Source of the DNA: Streptomyces cyaneogriseus subsp. noncyanogenus
GTDB lineage: Bacteria > Actinomycetota > Actinomycetes > Streptomycetales > Streptomycetaceae
Direction of reading: 5' to 3'
Length of the DNA: 64,000 nucleotides
Assembly: GCF_000931445.1 (NCBI RefSeq)
Contig: NZ_CP010849.1
Span: 4,402,001-4,466,000 of the forward strand
Of the stretch, positions 1 through 7,251 are shown one piece after another (positions within the stretch are counted from its first letter, which is position 1; each line of letters starts with the position of its first letter). The translations under genes were made by a program, and so were the position numbers. The notes beneath the pieces were generated by a model. It was not told the DNA's origin. It saw only the letters and a list, made by a program, of their open reading frames with translations, and searched no databases.

Positions 1-879
1 CCGCTCCAGCTCGGCGCGGACGGCCACCTCAACGGCTGGCCGGTGCTGGTCTTCGTCCTCGGCGCGCTGCTCACCCTCGCGCTGATCGTGCGCAAGGTGC
101 CCGGCGCCATCCTCGTCTCGATCGTCGTCATGACGGTCGTGGCCGTCGTCATCCACGCGGTCGCCAAGGTGCCGTCCTGGGGCCTGACCACCCCGAAGTG
201 GCCCGGCAACCCGGTCTCCACCCCGGACTTCGGCCTGGTCGGCCAGGTCAGCCTGTTCGGCGGCTTCGAGAAGGTCGGTGTGCTCACCGGCGTCCTGTTC
301 GTCTTCACCGTCCTGCTGTCCTGCTTCTTCGACGCCATGGGCACGATCATGGGCGTCAGCGACGAGGCGAAGCTGACCGACGCCCAGGGCCAGATGCCCG
401 GCATCAACAAGGTGCTGCTCATCGACGGTGTCGCCGTCGCCGCCGGCGGTGCCAGCTCCGCGTCTGCCACCACCTGCTTCGTGGAGTCCACGGCCGGCGT
501 CGGCGAGGGTGCCCGCACCGGCCTCGCGAACGTGGTCACCGGCGCGCTGTTCGCCGTGGCCCTCTTCCTGACGCCGATCGCCACCATGGTCCCGTCCCAG
601 GCGGCCACCCCGGCGCTGCTCGCGGTCGGCTTCCTGATCCTGTCGAACTCCATCAAGGAGATCGACTGGGCCGACTACACGATCGCCATCCCGGCCTTCG
701 TGACGATGCTGATGATGCCGTTCACCTACTCGATCACCAACGGCATCGGCATGGGCTTCATCACCTTCTCGGTGCTGCGCCTGGCGGCCGGGCGGGGCCG
801 CGAGGTCCCGGCGGCGATGTACGTGGTGTCGGCGGTGTTCGCCTTCTACTGGCTGATGCCGGCCCTGGGGCTCACCTGA
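1..879 (+). CDS. NCS2-family purine permease (3' part)
   Basis: The reading frame is open from the first base, so the N-terminus lies outside the window. The visible 292 residues form repeated hydrophobic segments of a polytopic inner-membrane transporter. The stretch FFDAMGTIMGVSDEAKL matches the FDxxGT-type motif of the AzgA/PbuG branch of the NCS2 (xanthine-uracil-vitamin C) family, followed by a small-residue-rich helix (GGASSASATTCFVES) typical of the substrate-binding repeat. By family the likely role is proton-driven uptake of hypoxanthine, guanine or adenine. The exact substrate cannot be told from this fragment. The stop codon overlaps the 3' end of the convergent RHH gene by 34 bp. 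Confidence 0.9.
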   Translation, partial: PLQLGADGHLNGWPVLVFVLGALLTLALIVRKVPGAILVSIVVMTVVAVVIHAVAKVPSWGLTTPKWPGNPVSTPDFGLVGQVSLFGGFEKVGVLTGVLFVFTVLLSCFFDAMGTIMGVSDEAKLTDAQGQMPGINKVLLIDGVAVAAGGASSASATTCFVESTAGVGEGARTGLANVVTGALFAVALFLTPIATMVPSQAATPALLAVGFLILSNSIKEIDWADYTIAIPAFVTMLMMPFTYSITNGIGMGFITFSVLRLAAGRGREVPAAMYVVSAVFAFYWLMPALGLT

Positions 880-1085
880 GCGCCTGAGCCGGGCCGCTGG
901 GGTCGGATGACCCCGTAGAAGCGCTCCGTCTCCTCGACGGCGGCCTCGAACCGCTCGTCGAAATCGCTGCGAATGAGCGTCCGGACGACATAGTCCTGGA
1001 CGCTCATTCCTCTTCTGGCCGCCTGGTGCCGGAGCCGTTCGAGCAGCTCCCCGTCTATCCGCAGGCTGAGCACGCTGGTCCCCAT
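846..1085 (-). CDS. Ribbon-helix-helix (CopG/Arc-like) small protein
   Basis: A 79-residue protein beginning MGTSVLSLRIDGELLERL. The short beta strand followed by two helices and the MSVQDYVVRTLI segment are typical of ribbon-helix-helix DNA-binding proteins, many of which are antitoxins or autorepressors. No toxin-like partner is adjacent. An in-frame start 33 nt upstream (1118) would add MARSCEATLVP. The internal ATG is preferred because the RHH strand begins right after it. The gene ends 34 bp inside the convergent permease gene. Its target and role are unknown. Confidence 0.7.
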   Translation of the reverse strand: MGTSVLSLRIDGELLERLRHQAARRGMSVQDYVVRTLIRSDFDERFEAAVEETERFYGVIRPQRPGSGAQVSPRAGISQ

Positions 1086-1226
1086 GGGGACGAGGGTCGC
1101 CTCACACGACCGGGCCATGGGCCGGTTTCCGGAACCTGCTCACTCCTTCGAGTGACATAGGGCTTCCGTGTCCGGAGTCACGGCGGCCAAGTCCCACCCC
1201 GCTGGTATTTCGTCAGACTAATGAGT

Positions 1227-1232
1227 TACGCT
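1227..1232 (+). promoter_or_regulatory. -10 box of a leaderless MarR gene
   Basis: TACGCT matches TANNNT and is followed by exactly six bases before ATG 1239, so transcription would start at the initiation codon. No clear -35 hexamer is visible. This favours start 1239 over the in-frame ATG at 1221. Confidence 0.5.
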
Positions 1233-1238
1233 AAAGAC

Positions 1239-1676
1239 ATGCCGGACCTCACCCATGGCGACGACGCTGCCGCCGTGAACTCTCTGCGCTCCGCCGTGAT
1301 GCGGCTGTCCCGTCGCCTCAAGCACCAACGGGTCGACGAGTCGCTCAGCCCCACCGAGATGTCGGTGCTCGGCACCCTGGCCCGCTGTGGCCGGGCCACC
1401 CCGGGCGAGCTCGCCCGCAAGGAACACGTCCAGCCGCCGTCGATGACCCGCATCGTGGCGCTGCTGGAGGCGAAGGGGCTGGTCCGTCTGGAGCCCCACC
1501 CCGAGGACCGGCGCCAGAAGGTCGTGACGCAGACCGAGCAGGCCGAGGCGATGCTCGAGGAGAGCCGCCGCAAGCGGAACGCGTTCCTGGCCTCGCTGGT
1601 GGAGGAACTCGACGAGGACGAGTGGGCGTCACTGCGCGCCGCCGCCCCCGTACTGGAGAAGCTCGCACACCTGTAA
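1239..1676 (+). CDS. MarR-family transcriptional regulator
   Basis: A 145-residue winged-helix protein of normal MarR length. The core reads LSPTEMSVLGTLARCGRATPGELA then a recognition region (VQPPSMTRIVALLEAKGLV) and a wing with the family's D-R-R-x-K pattern (HPEDRRQK). Start 1239 is chosen from the leaderless-type -10 box; ATG 1221 would add six residues. An MFS exporter starts 26 bp after the stop with its own ribosome binding site, the common arrangement in which a MarR repressor controls a drug or metabolite exporter and is relieved by ligand. The ligand is unknown. Confidence 0.92.
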   Translation: MPDLTHGDDAAAVNSLRSAVMRLSRRLKHQRVDESLSPTEMSVLGTLARCGRATPGELARKEHVQPPSMTRIVALLEAKGLVRLEPHPEDRRQKVVTQTEQAEAMLEESRRKRNAFLASLVEELDEDEWASLRAAAPVLEKLAHL

Positions 1677-1702
1677 CGCGCGATCCCGAGGAGGCGACCC
1701 TT

Positions 1703-3037
1703 TTGAGTACGGGACCCGGAGCAGCTTCCGCCCCCGCACCCCGCACCCACGACACCCCCCGCAAGACGTCGATGTTCTCCTCCTTGAAGGTCAGGAACTA
1801 CCGCCTGTTCTTCCTGGGGCAGGTCGTCTCCAACATCGGTACCTGGATGCAGCGCATCGCCCAGGACTGGCTGGTGCTCTCGCTCACCGGTTCCTCCGCC
1901 GCCGTCGGCATCACCACGGCCCTGCAGTTCCTGCCGATGCTGCTCTTCGGCCTGTACGGCGGTGTCCTCGTCGACCGCCTGCGCAAGCGCCCCGCCCTGC
2001 TCGTCACCCAGACGGCGATGGCGCTCACGGCGCTGTTCCTGGCCGTCCTCACCCTCACCGGCCACGTCCAGGTCTGGCACGTCTACGTCGCCGCCTTCGC
2101 GATGGGCCTGGCCACCGTCGTCGACAACCCGGCCCGCCAGTCCTTCGTCTCCGAGCTGGTCGGCCGCGACCAGCTCCAGAACGCGGTCAGCCTGAACTCC
2201 GCCAACTTCCAGTCCGCCCGCCTGGTCGGCCCGGCCGTCGCCGGCCTGATGATCACCGGCGTGGGCACCGGCTGGGCGTTCCTCTTCAACGGCCTGTCCT
2301 TCGTCGCGCCCCTGACCGGCCTGCTGCTGATGCGCGCCCGTGAGCTGCACGTCGTCGAGCGCGCCCCGCGCGCCAAGGGGCAGCTCCGCGAGGGCCTGCG
2401 CTATGTCGCCACCCGGCCCGAGCTGACCTGGACCATCGTCCTGGTCGGCTTCATCGGCACCTTCGGCTTCAACTTCCCGGTCTTCCTCTCCGCCTTCGCC
2501 GACGACGTCTTCCACGCGGGCGCGGGCGAGTACAGCCTGTTCAACACCCTGATGGCCGTCGGCTCGCTCACCGGCGCGCTGCTGGCCGCCCGGCGCGGCA
2601 ACGCCCGGCTGCGGGTGCTGATCGCGGCGGCCGTCGCCTTCGGCGTGCTGGAGATCGTGGCCGCGCTCTCGCCGTCGCTGTGGCTGTTCGCCCTGCTGAT
2701 GGTCCCGATCGGCATCTTCAGCATGACGGTCAACGTCACCGCCAACACCAGCATCCAGATGGCCACCGACCCGGCCATGCGGGGCCGCGTGATGTCCCTC
2801 TACATGATGGTCTTCCTCGGCGGTTCCCCGATCGGCGCCCCGATCGTCGGCTGGATCACCGACACCTACGGCGCCCGGGTCGGCTTCGCCGTCGGCGGCG
2901 CCATCGCGGCCACCGCCGCCGTGGTGATCGCCGTGGTCCTGGCCCGGGTCGGCAACCTGCGCCTGTCGGTCGGCTGGGACCACGGCCACCCGCGGGTGCG
3001 GTTCGAGCGGCGCGAGGAGCTCGCGCCGGCGGCGTAG
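1703..3037 (+). CDS. MFS transporter (probable exporter)
   Basis: A 444-residue major facilitator superfamily protein with about twelve hydrophobic segments. After a short polar N-terminus it reads SLKVRNYRLFFLGQVVSNIGTWMQRIAQDW, characteristic of the MFS_3/enterobactin-exporter-like group, and the loop-2/3 motif appears as GGVLVDRLRKRPAL. I chose TTG 1703 because a strong GAGGAGG sits 8 nt upstream; a longer ORF would overlap the MarR gene. Probably co-transcribed with the MarR gene, so export of a toxic compound or metabolite is inferred. The substrate cannot be read from sequence. Confidence 0.9.
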   Translation: MSTGPGAASAPAPRTHDTPRKTSMFSSLKVRNYRLFFLGQVVSNIGTWMQRIAQDWLVLSLTGSSAAVGITTALQFLPMLLFGLYGGVLVDRLRKRPALLVTQTAMALTALFLAVLTLTGHVQVWHVYVAAFAMGLATVVDNPARQSFVSELVGRDQLQNAVSLNSANFQSARLVGPAVAGLMITGVGTGWAFLFNGLSFVAPLTGLLLMRARELHVVERAPRAKGQLREGLRYVATRPELTWTIVLVGFIGTFGFNFPVFLSAFADDVFHAGAGEYSLFNTLMAVGSLTGALLAARRGNARLRVLIAAAVAFGVLEIVAALSPSLWLFALLMVPIGIFSMTVNVTANTSIQMATDPAMRGRVMSLYMMVFLGGSPIGAPIVGWITDTYGARVGFAVGGAIAATAAVVIAVVLARVGNLRLSVGWDHGHPRVRFERREELAPAA

Positions 3038-3058
3038 CGCCGGCCGGGCGGGGGCGCG

Positions 3059-3646
3059 TCAGTCGCGGGGGAACCCGTCGGTCTTGAGGACGAGACCGAC
3101 GACGGTGCCGGTGAGGTCGATGTCCTCGCCGAAAAGGACCTTGGTCTCGGTCGCGTAATCCTCCTGCCGAGGCTGGGTGTAGACATGGCACGTGGCCTCG
3201 TACGGGTCGGCAACGAGATAGACGGGGACCCGTGCCTGGGCATAGGCGGTCTTCTTCGGACCGTAGTCGTTGGCGGCGGTGTCCTTGGAAATGACCTCGG
3301 CGACGAATTCGACATCCTGATGACGCCAGCGGCCCTTGTCGTCCTTCACCGAGCGATCGGCGAATGCGGCTACGTCACAAGCGAAGCCGTTCAGACGTCC
3401 GGGGAAGTCGATCCGTACGTCCGAAGCCAGCCTGTTGCGCGGGTACTTGGCGCGTACCTGTTCCAGGATGCCCAGAATGATCTCGAAGTGGGTCTGCCGC
3501 TGCGGTGACATGAAGATGTTCCCCCCGACGATCTCAACCTTGTATCCCTCGGGGACGGGCATCTTCTCGAGCCACTCGAACATGACGTCCAAGGTCAGCT
3601 CGCCGCTCTCGTCGGCCATCTCGATCCTGTCTGCGAGGACGGTCAT
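3059..3646 (-). CDS. Uma2-family (DUF820) putative nuclease
   Basis: A 195-residue protein with the Uma2 fold, which is related to PD-(D/E)xK nucleases: an early VEIVGGNIFMSP strand, then GFACDVAAF (Asp) and VEFVAEVIS (Glu-Val-x-Ser), the usual catalytic-core signature. Start 3646 has GGGGAGG 9-10 nt upstream. Streptomyces genomes carry many paralogs of this family and their cellular role is still unclear. The promoter-proximal 28 bp (3685-3712) recur exactly at 5636-5663 next to a deletion scar of a second copy. The stop lies 22 bp from the convergent MFS gene. Confidence 0.85.
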   Translation of the reverse strand: MTVLADRIEMADESGELTLDVMFEWLEKMPVPEGYKVEIVGGNIFMSPQRQTHFEIILGILEQVRAKYPRNRLASDVRIDFPGRLNGFACDVAAFADRSVKDDKGRWRHQDVEFVAEVISKDTAANDYGPKKTAYAQARVPVYLVADPYEATCHVYTQPRQEDYATETKVLFGEDIDLTGTVVGLVLKTDGFPRD

Positions 3647-3684
3647 CGTGGCGCTCCTCCCCGGCCGCGCCTCGGGCGAACGCG

Positions 3685-3712
3685 CGGCCGCGCGGTACAA
3701 CGATACGCACGG
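3685..3712 (-). repeat. 28-bp direct repeat, copy 1 (Uma2 promoter)
   Basis: The 28 bases are identical to 5636-5663 and in the same orientation. Read on the minus strand they contain TATCGT (TANNNT type) about 55 nt before the Uma2 start, so they probably carry the -10 promoter element of that gene. Confidence 0.8.
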
Positions 3713-3762
3713 TGACCGGGAGACGCCCGGGGCGGCGCGGGCGGGGCGGGCACACTGGCCCC

Positions 3763-4335
3763 ATGAGACTCTTCGCCGCCGTGCTGCCCCCCGACGAGGC
3801 GATCCGGTCGCTCGCCGCCGAGGTCGACCGGCTGAAGCGGCTGCCCGGCGCGGACGGGCTGCGCTGGACCGGCCGCCCGGGCTGGCACCTCACCCTCGCG
3901 TTCTACGGCGAGGTCGACGACACCCTCGTACCGGATCTGTCGGAGCGCCTGGCGCGGGCCGCCCACCGCACCCCGCCCTTCGGGCTGGCCCTGAGCGGCG
4001 GCGGCCAGTTCGGCCGGGGCCGCGCCCTGTGGGCGGGGGCCGAGGGGGACCTGCGCACCCTGGCGCTGCTGGCCGACCGTGCCGAGGCGGCCGGGCGCAA
4101 GGCGGGCGTGGAGATGGGGGAGCACCGCCGGTACAAGGCCCACCTGACGGTGGCGCGCGGCCGGGAGGCGATCGACCCGGGCCCCTTCGTCGACGCCCTC
4201 GCGGACTTCGCCGGTCCCGCATGGACGGTGGCGGAGCTGGCCCTGGTCCGCAGCAACCTGCCGAGGTCCGCGAACGCGGGCGAGCGGCCCCGCTACGAGG
4301 CGGTCGGCCGCTGGCCGCTGGGCGCGTCCGGTTAG
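3763..4335 (+). CDS. thpR: RNA 2',3'-cyclic phosphodiesterase (2'-5' RNA ligase family)
   Basis: A 190-residue 2H phosphoesterase. The two catalytic H-x-T motifs are visible as WHLTLAFYG (about residue 46) and YKAHLTVAR (about residue 126), with the usual MRLFAAVLPPDEA N-terminus. Family members hydrolyse 2',3'-cyclic phosphate RNA ends to 2'-phosphomonoesters and were first described as 2'-5' RNA ligases; the role in vivo is uncertain. CACACT lies six bases before the ATG, a weak leaderless-type -10 box, and there is no ribosome binding site. A 28-codon gene follows immediately. Confidence 0.93.
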   Translation: MRLFAAVLPPDEAIRSLAAEVDRLKRLPGADGLRWTGRPGWHLTLAFYGEVDDTLVPDLSERLARAAHRTPPFGLALSGGGQFGRGRALWAGAEGDLRTLALLADRAEAAGRKAGVEMGEHRRYKAHLTVARGREAIDPGPFVDALADFAGPAWTVAELALVRSNLPRSANAGERPRYEAVGRWPLGASG

Positions 4336-4338
4336 GCT
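4333..4338 (+). promoter_or_regulatory. -10 box of a leaderless microprotein gene
   Basis: TAGGCT matches TANNNT and is followed by exactly six bases before the GTG at 4345. It overlaps the stop codon of thpR. No ribosome binding site precedes the GTG. Confidence 0.5.
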
Positions 4339-4344
4339 CGAAGC

Positions 4345-4431
4345 GTGGACCCCAAGACCCGGAACCGGATCATGGCCGGTGTGCTCGTGCTGATGCTCGT
4401 GGTGGTGGCGGTGGCGGCGGCCGTCGGATAG
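4345..4431 (+). CDS. 28-residue single-pass membrane peptide
   Basis: The frame from GTG 4345 to TAG 4431 encodes 28 residues: a basic start (MDPKTRNRIMAG) followed by about 16 hydrophobic residues of Val, Leu, Met and Ala. This is a plausible single transmembrane helix with the basic end inside. It has a leaderless-type -10 box exactly six bases upstream. I recall very similar annotated peptides in other Streptomyces, which supports it being real. It sits 9 bp after thpR. No function is known. Conservation of synonymous sites across species would decide whether it is translated. Confidence 0.6.
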   Translation: MDPKTRNRIMAGVLVLMLVVVAVAAAVG

Positions 4432-4487
4432 CGCCCGGCAGGCGCCGACCGGACCGACCGCCGCCCCGCCCCGCGGCATGCCCGGGG

Positions 4488-5483
4488 CTACCAGGCGAAC
4501 GCCTCCGGCGAGGGCCCCGGCCCGGGGAAGATCTCGTCCAGCCCGGACAGCAGCTCGCGCGGCAGCTCCAGCTCGACGGCGCGCAGCGCCGAGGCGAGCT
4601 GGTCGGCGGTGCGCGGGCCGACGATCGGCCCGGTCACGCCGGGCCGGGTCAGCAGCCAGGCCAGCGCGGCCTCGCCCGGCTCCACCCCGTGCTTGTCGAG
4701 CAGGTCCTCGTACGCCTGGACCTGCGCCCGCACCGCGGGGTCGCCGAGCGCGTCGGCGGCCCGTCCGGAGGCCCGCCGGCCGCCCTGGACCTGCTTCTTG
4801 ATCACGCCGCCCAGCAGCCCGCCGTGCAGCGGCGACCACGGGATGACGCCGAGTCCGTAGTCCTGCGCGGCCGGGACGACCTCCATCTCGGCGCGGCGCT
4901 CCGCCAGGTTGTACAGGCACTGCTCGCTGACCAGGCCGATGGTCCCGCCCCGCCGCGCGGCGATCTCGTTGGCCTGCGCGATCTTGTAGCCGGGGAAGTT
5001 GCTGGACCCGACGTAGAGGATCTTGCCCTGCTGGACGAGGACGTCTACGGCCTGCCAGATCTCCTCGAAGGGGGTGTTCCGGTCGATGTGGTGGAACTGG
5101 TACAGGTCGATGTAGTCGGTCCGGAGCCGCCGGAGGCTGGCGTCGACGGCCCGCCGGATGTTCACGGCGGACAGCTTGTCGTGGTTGGGCCAGACCTCGC
5201 CGCCGTCCGGGCCCATGTTCCCGTACACCTTGGTGGCCAGGACGACCTTGTCCCGTCGGCCGCCGCCCTGCGCGAACCAGTTGCCGATGATGCTCTCGGT
5301 GCGGCCCTTGTTCTCGCCCCAGCCGTAGACGTTGGCGGTGTCGAAGAAGTTGATACCGGCGTCCAGCGCCGCGTCCATGATGGCGTGACTGTCCGCCTCG
5401 TCGGTCTGCGGACCGAAGTTCATCGTCCCGAGGACGAGCCGGCTGACCTTGAGTCCCGTGCGTCCGAGCTGCGTGTACTTCAT
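4488..5483 (-). CDS. Aldo/keto reductase
   Basis: A 331-residue AKR with the TIM-barrel landmarks: GTMNFG near the start, INFFDTANVYGWGENKGRTE with the catalytic Asp-Tyr, a Lys in VVLATKVYG, and HHIDRNTPFEE containing the catalytic His region. The C-terminal NADPH-binding loop is GPIVGPRTADQL. It resembles the YajO/Tas-type oxidoreductases that act on aldehydes and sugars with NADPH. Start 5483 (MKYTQLGRTGLKVSR) is the family start; an ATG nine bases upstream is also in frame. Substrate unknown. The 214 bp to the next gene hold a Uma2 gene scar. Confidence 0.93.
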   Translation of the reverse strand: MKYTQLGRTGLKVSRLVLGTMNFGPQTDEADSHAIMDAALDAGINFFDTANVYGWGENKGRTESIIGNWFAQGGGRRDKVVLATKVYGNMGPDGGEVWPNHDKLSAVNIRRAVDASLRRLRTDYIDLYQFHHIDRNTPFEEIWQAVDVLVQQGKILYVGSSNFPGYKIAQANEIAARRGGTIGLVSEQCLYNLAERRAEMEVVPAAQDYGLGVIPWSPLHGGLLGGVIKKQVQGGRRASGRAADALGDPAVRAQVQAYEDLLDKHGVEPGEAALAWLLTRPGVTGPIVGPRTADQLASALRAVELELPRELLSGLDEIFPGPGPSPEAFAW

Positions 5484-5573
5484 GGTCCACAAGCCAACGG
5501 CCTGAAGTGGACTCTAGGCAAGCGTGCTCGCCCCCGCTTTCTCCCACCGCCCGTACCGGGCGCCATGGGGGGC

Positions 5574-5663
5574 TCGGTCGCGGGGGAAGCGGGCGGTCTT
5601 CAGGGTGACCTCCCCGGCCGCCCCACGGACGGGTACGGCCGCGCGGTACAACGATACGCACGG
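5574..5663 (-). pseudogene. Deletion scar of a second Uma2 gene
   Basis: On the minus strand this stretch begins with the same 28-bp promoter block as the intact Uma2 gene, continues through a similar leader including GGCCGGGGAGG (the ribosome binding site), then jumps directly into sequence encoding LKTARFPRD. That matches the intact protein's C-terminal LKTDGFPRD. The stop codon TGA has become CGA. Everything between the ribosome binding site and about the last 12 codons (roughly 550 bp) is missing. The simplest reading is an internal deletion of a Uma2 paralog, with the break near 5608/5609. Confidence 0.65.
5636..5663 (-). repeat. 28-bp direct repeat, copy 2
   Basis: Exact copy of 3685-3712 in the same orientation, 1,951 bp away. 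The two copies flank thpR, the membrane peptide and the aldo/keto reductase. Here it no longer drives an intact gene in the minus direction. Confidence 0.8.
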
Positions 5664-5700
5664 GAATCCGGATACGGAGAGGAACGGAGGGGACACGCGG

Positions 5701-6465
5701 ATGACAGAACACGGCCCCGGCCCCGACCCCGGCACCGTCGTCCGACTCGTGCGGCGCCATCTCGGCGACAGCGTCCTGGGTGCCTATCTGCACGGCTCCG
5801 CCACCCTCGGCGGACTGCGCCCGCACAGCGACATCGACGTCCTGGCCGTCGTACGGGACCGTACGACGTACGCGCAACGCCGGGATCTCACGCGGGAGTT
5901 GATGGGCATCTCCGGGGGCGAGGGGCGGCGTCCGGTCGAGCTGACCGTCGTCGTACGGGGACAGGTGCGGCCGTGGCGTCACCCGCCGGTCCGCGAGTAC
6001 CTGTACGGCGAGTGGCTGCGGGACGACTTCGAGCGGGGCCTGGTCCCCGGCCCCGAGCCCGATCCCGACCTCGCGCCCCTGCTCACCATGGTGCTGCGCG
6101 CCGACGCCCCGCTGTACGGGCCGCCCCCCGCCGGCCTGCTCGACCCCGTCCCGCACGGCGACCTGAGGCGGGCGATCGCCGGCGGGGTGCCGGAGCTGAT
6201 GCGCGAACTGGAGGACGACACCCGCAACGTCCTGCTCACCCTGGCCCGGATCTGGAGCACGCTCGTCACCGGGGAGATCCGGTCCAAGGACGCGGCGGCC
6301 GGCTGGGCGCTCGCCCGGATGCCGGCCCGGCACCGGCCGGTCCTGGCCCGGGCGCGGGCCGTCTACCTCGGCGAGGCGCGGGAGGACTGGGCGGGCCTGC
6401 TGCCCGCCGTCCGGCCGTGCGCCGACTTCCTGGCCGCGCGCATCGCCGCGGCTCACGCCCCGTAG
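5701..6465 (+). CDS. AadA-like nucleotidyltransferase
   Basis: A 254-residue protein, close to the usual length of ANT(3'')/ANT(9) aminoglycoside adenylyltransferases. It has the polymerase-beta-like motif GSATLGGLRPHSDIDVL (G-S with D-x-D), then VELTVVV (third acidic position) and a helical C-terminal domain with NVLLTLARIWSTLVTG. A GGAGGGG lies 9-15 nt before the ATG. The family transfers AMP to streptomycin or spectinomycin, but Streptomyces carry chromosomal relatives whose substrates are untested, so resistance is possible and not shown. Confidence 0.82.
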   Translation: MTEHGPGPDPGTVVRLVRRHLGDSVLGAYLHGSATLGGLRPHSDIDVLAVVRDRTTYAQRRDLTRELMGISGGEGRRPVELTVVVRGQVRPWRHPPVREYLYGEWLRDDFERGLVPGPEPDPDLAPLLTMVLRADAPLYGPPPAGLLDPVPHGDLRRAIAGGVPELMRELEDDTRNVLLTLARIWSTLVTGEIRSKDAAAGWALARMPARHRPVLARARAVYLGEAREDWAGLLPAVRPCADFLAARIAAAHAP

Positions 6466-6489
6466 GGGACCCGCCCGGGCCCTCGCCTC

Positions 6490-7164
6490 CTACGCCCCGT
6501 AGGGGGCGCCCAGGCCCCACGCCTCGTGCATCGCGTCCGCGAAGGCCGCCGCGATCTTGTGCTCGCCGCTCGGGCCCGGGTGGGTGCCGTCGTAGGTGTC
6601 GGCGTGGATGTCGTACGACGGCGGGGGCGGGGCCAGCACCAGGGGGGAGGAGTGCTCGTCCAGGTCGGCGGCCGTCTTGGCCAGCAGCTCGTTGAAGCGG
6701 GCGACCTGGCCGGCGAAGGGGGCGTCGTGCTCGGCCCGGATGTTGGGGGTGACGGGCATGAGGACCATGCGGATACGCGGGTCGGCCGCGCGGGCGGCGG
6801 TGATGAAGGCCCGTACGTTGTCCGCCGTCTGCTCCGCGTCGGTGTAGAAGCCGAGGTCGATCAGGCCGAGGGAGACCAGCAGCACGTCCGCCCGGTGCCG
6901 CCGGACCGCGTCGCCGATCAGCGGGGCCATGTGGATCCAGCCCTCGCCCCAGCCGGCCAGGTGGCCGCGGGGGAAGCCGGGGTCGGCGTACGCGTGCGAG
7001 ACGGGGGCCTCGGCCTCCTGGTCGTAGAGCGTCTCGCGCGGGCCGACGAAGGTGAACGGGCCGGCGTACGCCGCGCACAGGTGCCGCCACAGGCGGTAGC
7101 GCCAGGTGTGTTCCCCCGCGCTCCCGATCGTCATGGAGTCACCGACGGGCATGAACCTGAGCAT
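6490..7164 (-). CDS. GDSL/SGNH-type esterase
   Basis: A 224-residue SGNH hydrolase. Block I is FMPVGDSMTIG (catalytic Ser in GDSM), the oxyanion Gly/Asn blocks fall in the LLVSLGLIDLG region, and block V with the catalytic Asp-His is YDGTHPGPSGEHKIA. No signal peptide is apparent, so it is probably cytoplasmic. The substrate could be an acyl or acetyl ester. The first ATG (7164) is used; internal Met codons at MPVGDS and MTIG lie inside block I. It is convergent with the nucleotidyltransferase gene, with only 24 bp between. Confidence 0.87.
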   Translation of the reverse strand: MLRFMPVGDSMTIGSAGEHTWRYRLWRHLCAAYAGPFTFVGPRETLYDQEAEAPVSHAYADPGFPRGHLAGWGEGWIHMAPLIGDAVRRHRADVLLVSLGLIDLGFYTDAEQTADNVRAFITAARAADPRIRMVLMPVTPNIRAEHDAPFAGQVARFNELLAKTAADLDEHSSPLVLAPPPPSYDIHADTYDGTHPGPSGEHKIAAAFADAMHEAWGLGAPYGA

Positions 7165-7251
7165 CCGATCATCATGGACGATCGGGCGGGCACCCGCGAT
7201 GTGAGCCCGGACACGGACGTGAAGTCCCGTGCGCGATGGCAGGCTTGGGGC

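Noticed and set aside
1226..2989. A 587-codon minus-strand frame opposite the MarR and MFS genes
   Set aside because: His/Asp/Gly/Arg-rich shadow of the transporter frame without any domain.
3336..6695. A 1119-codon plus-strand frame over thpR, the aldo/keto reductase and neighbours
   Set aside because: Low-complexity Arg/Pro/Gly translation, crosses genes on both strands, no family match.
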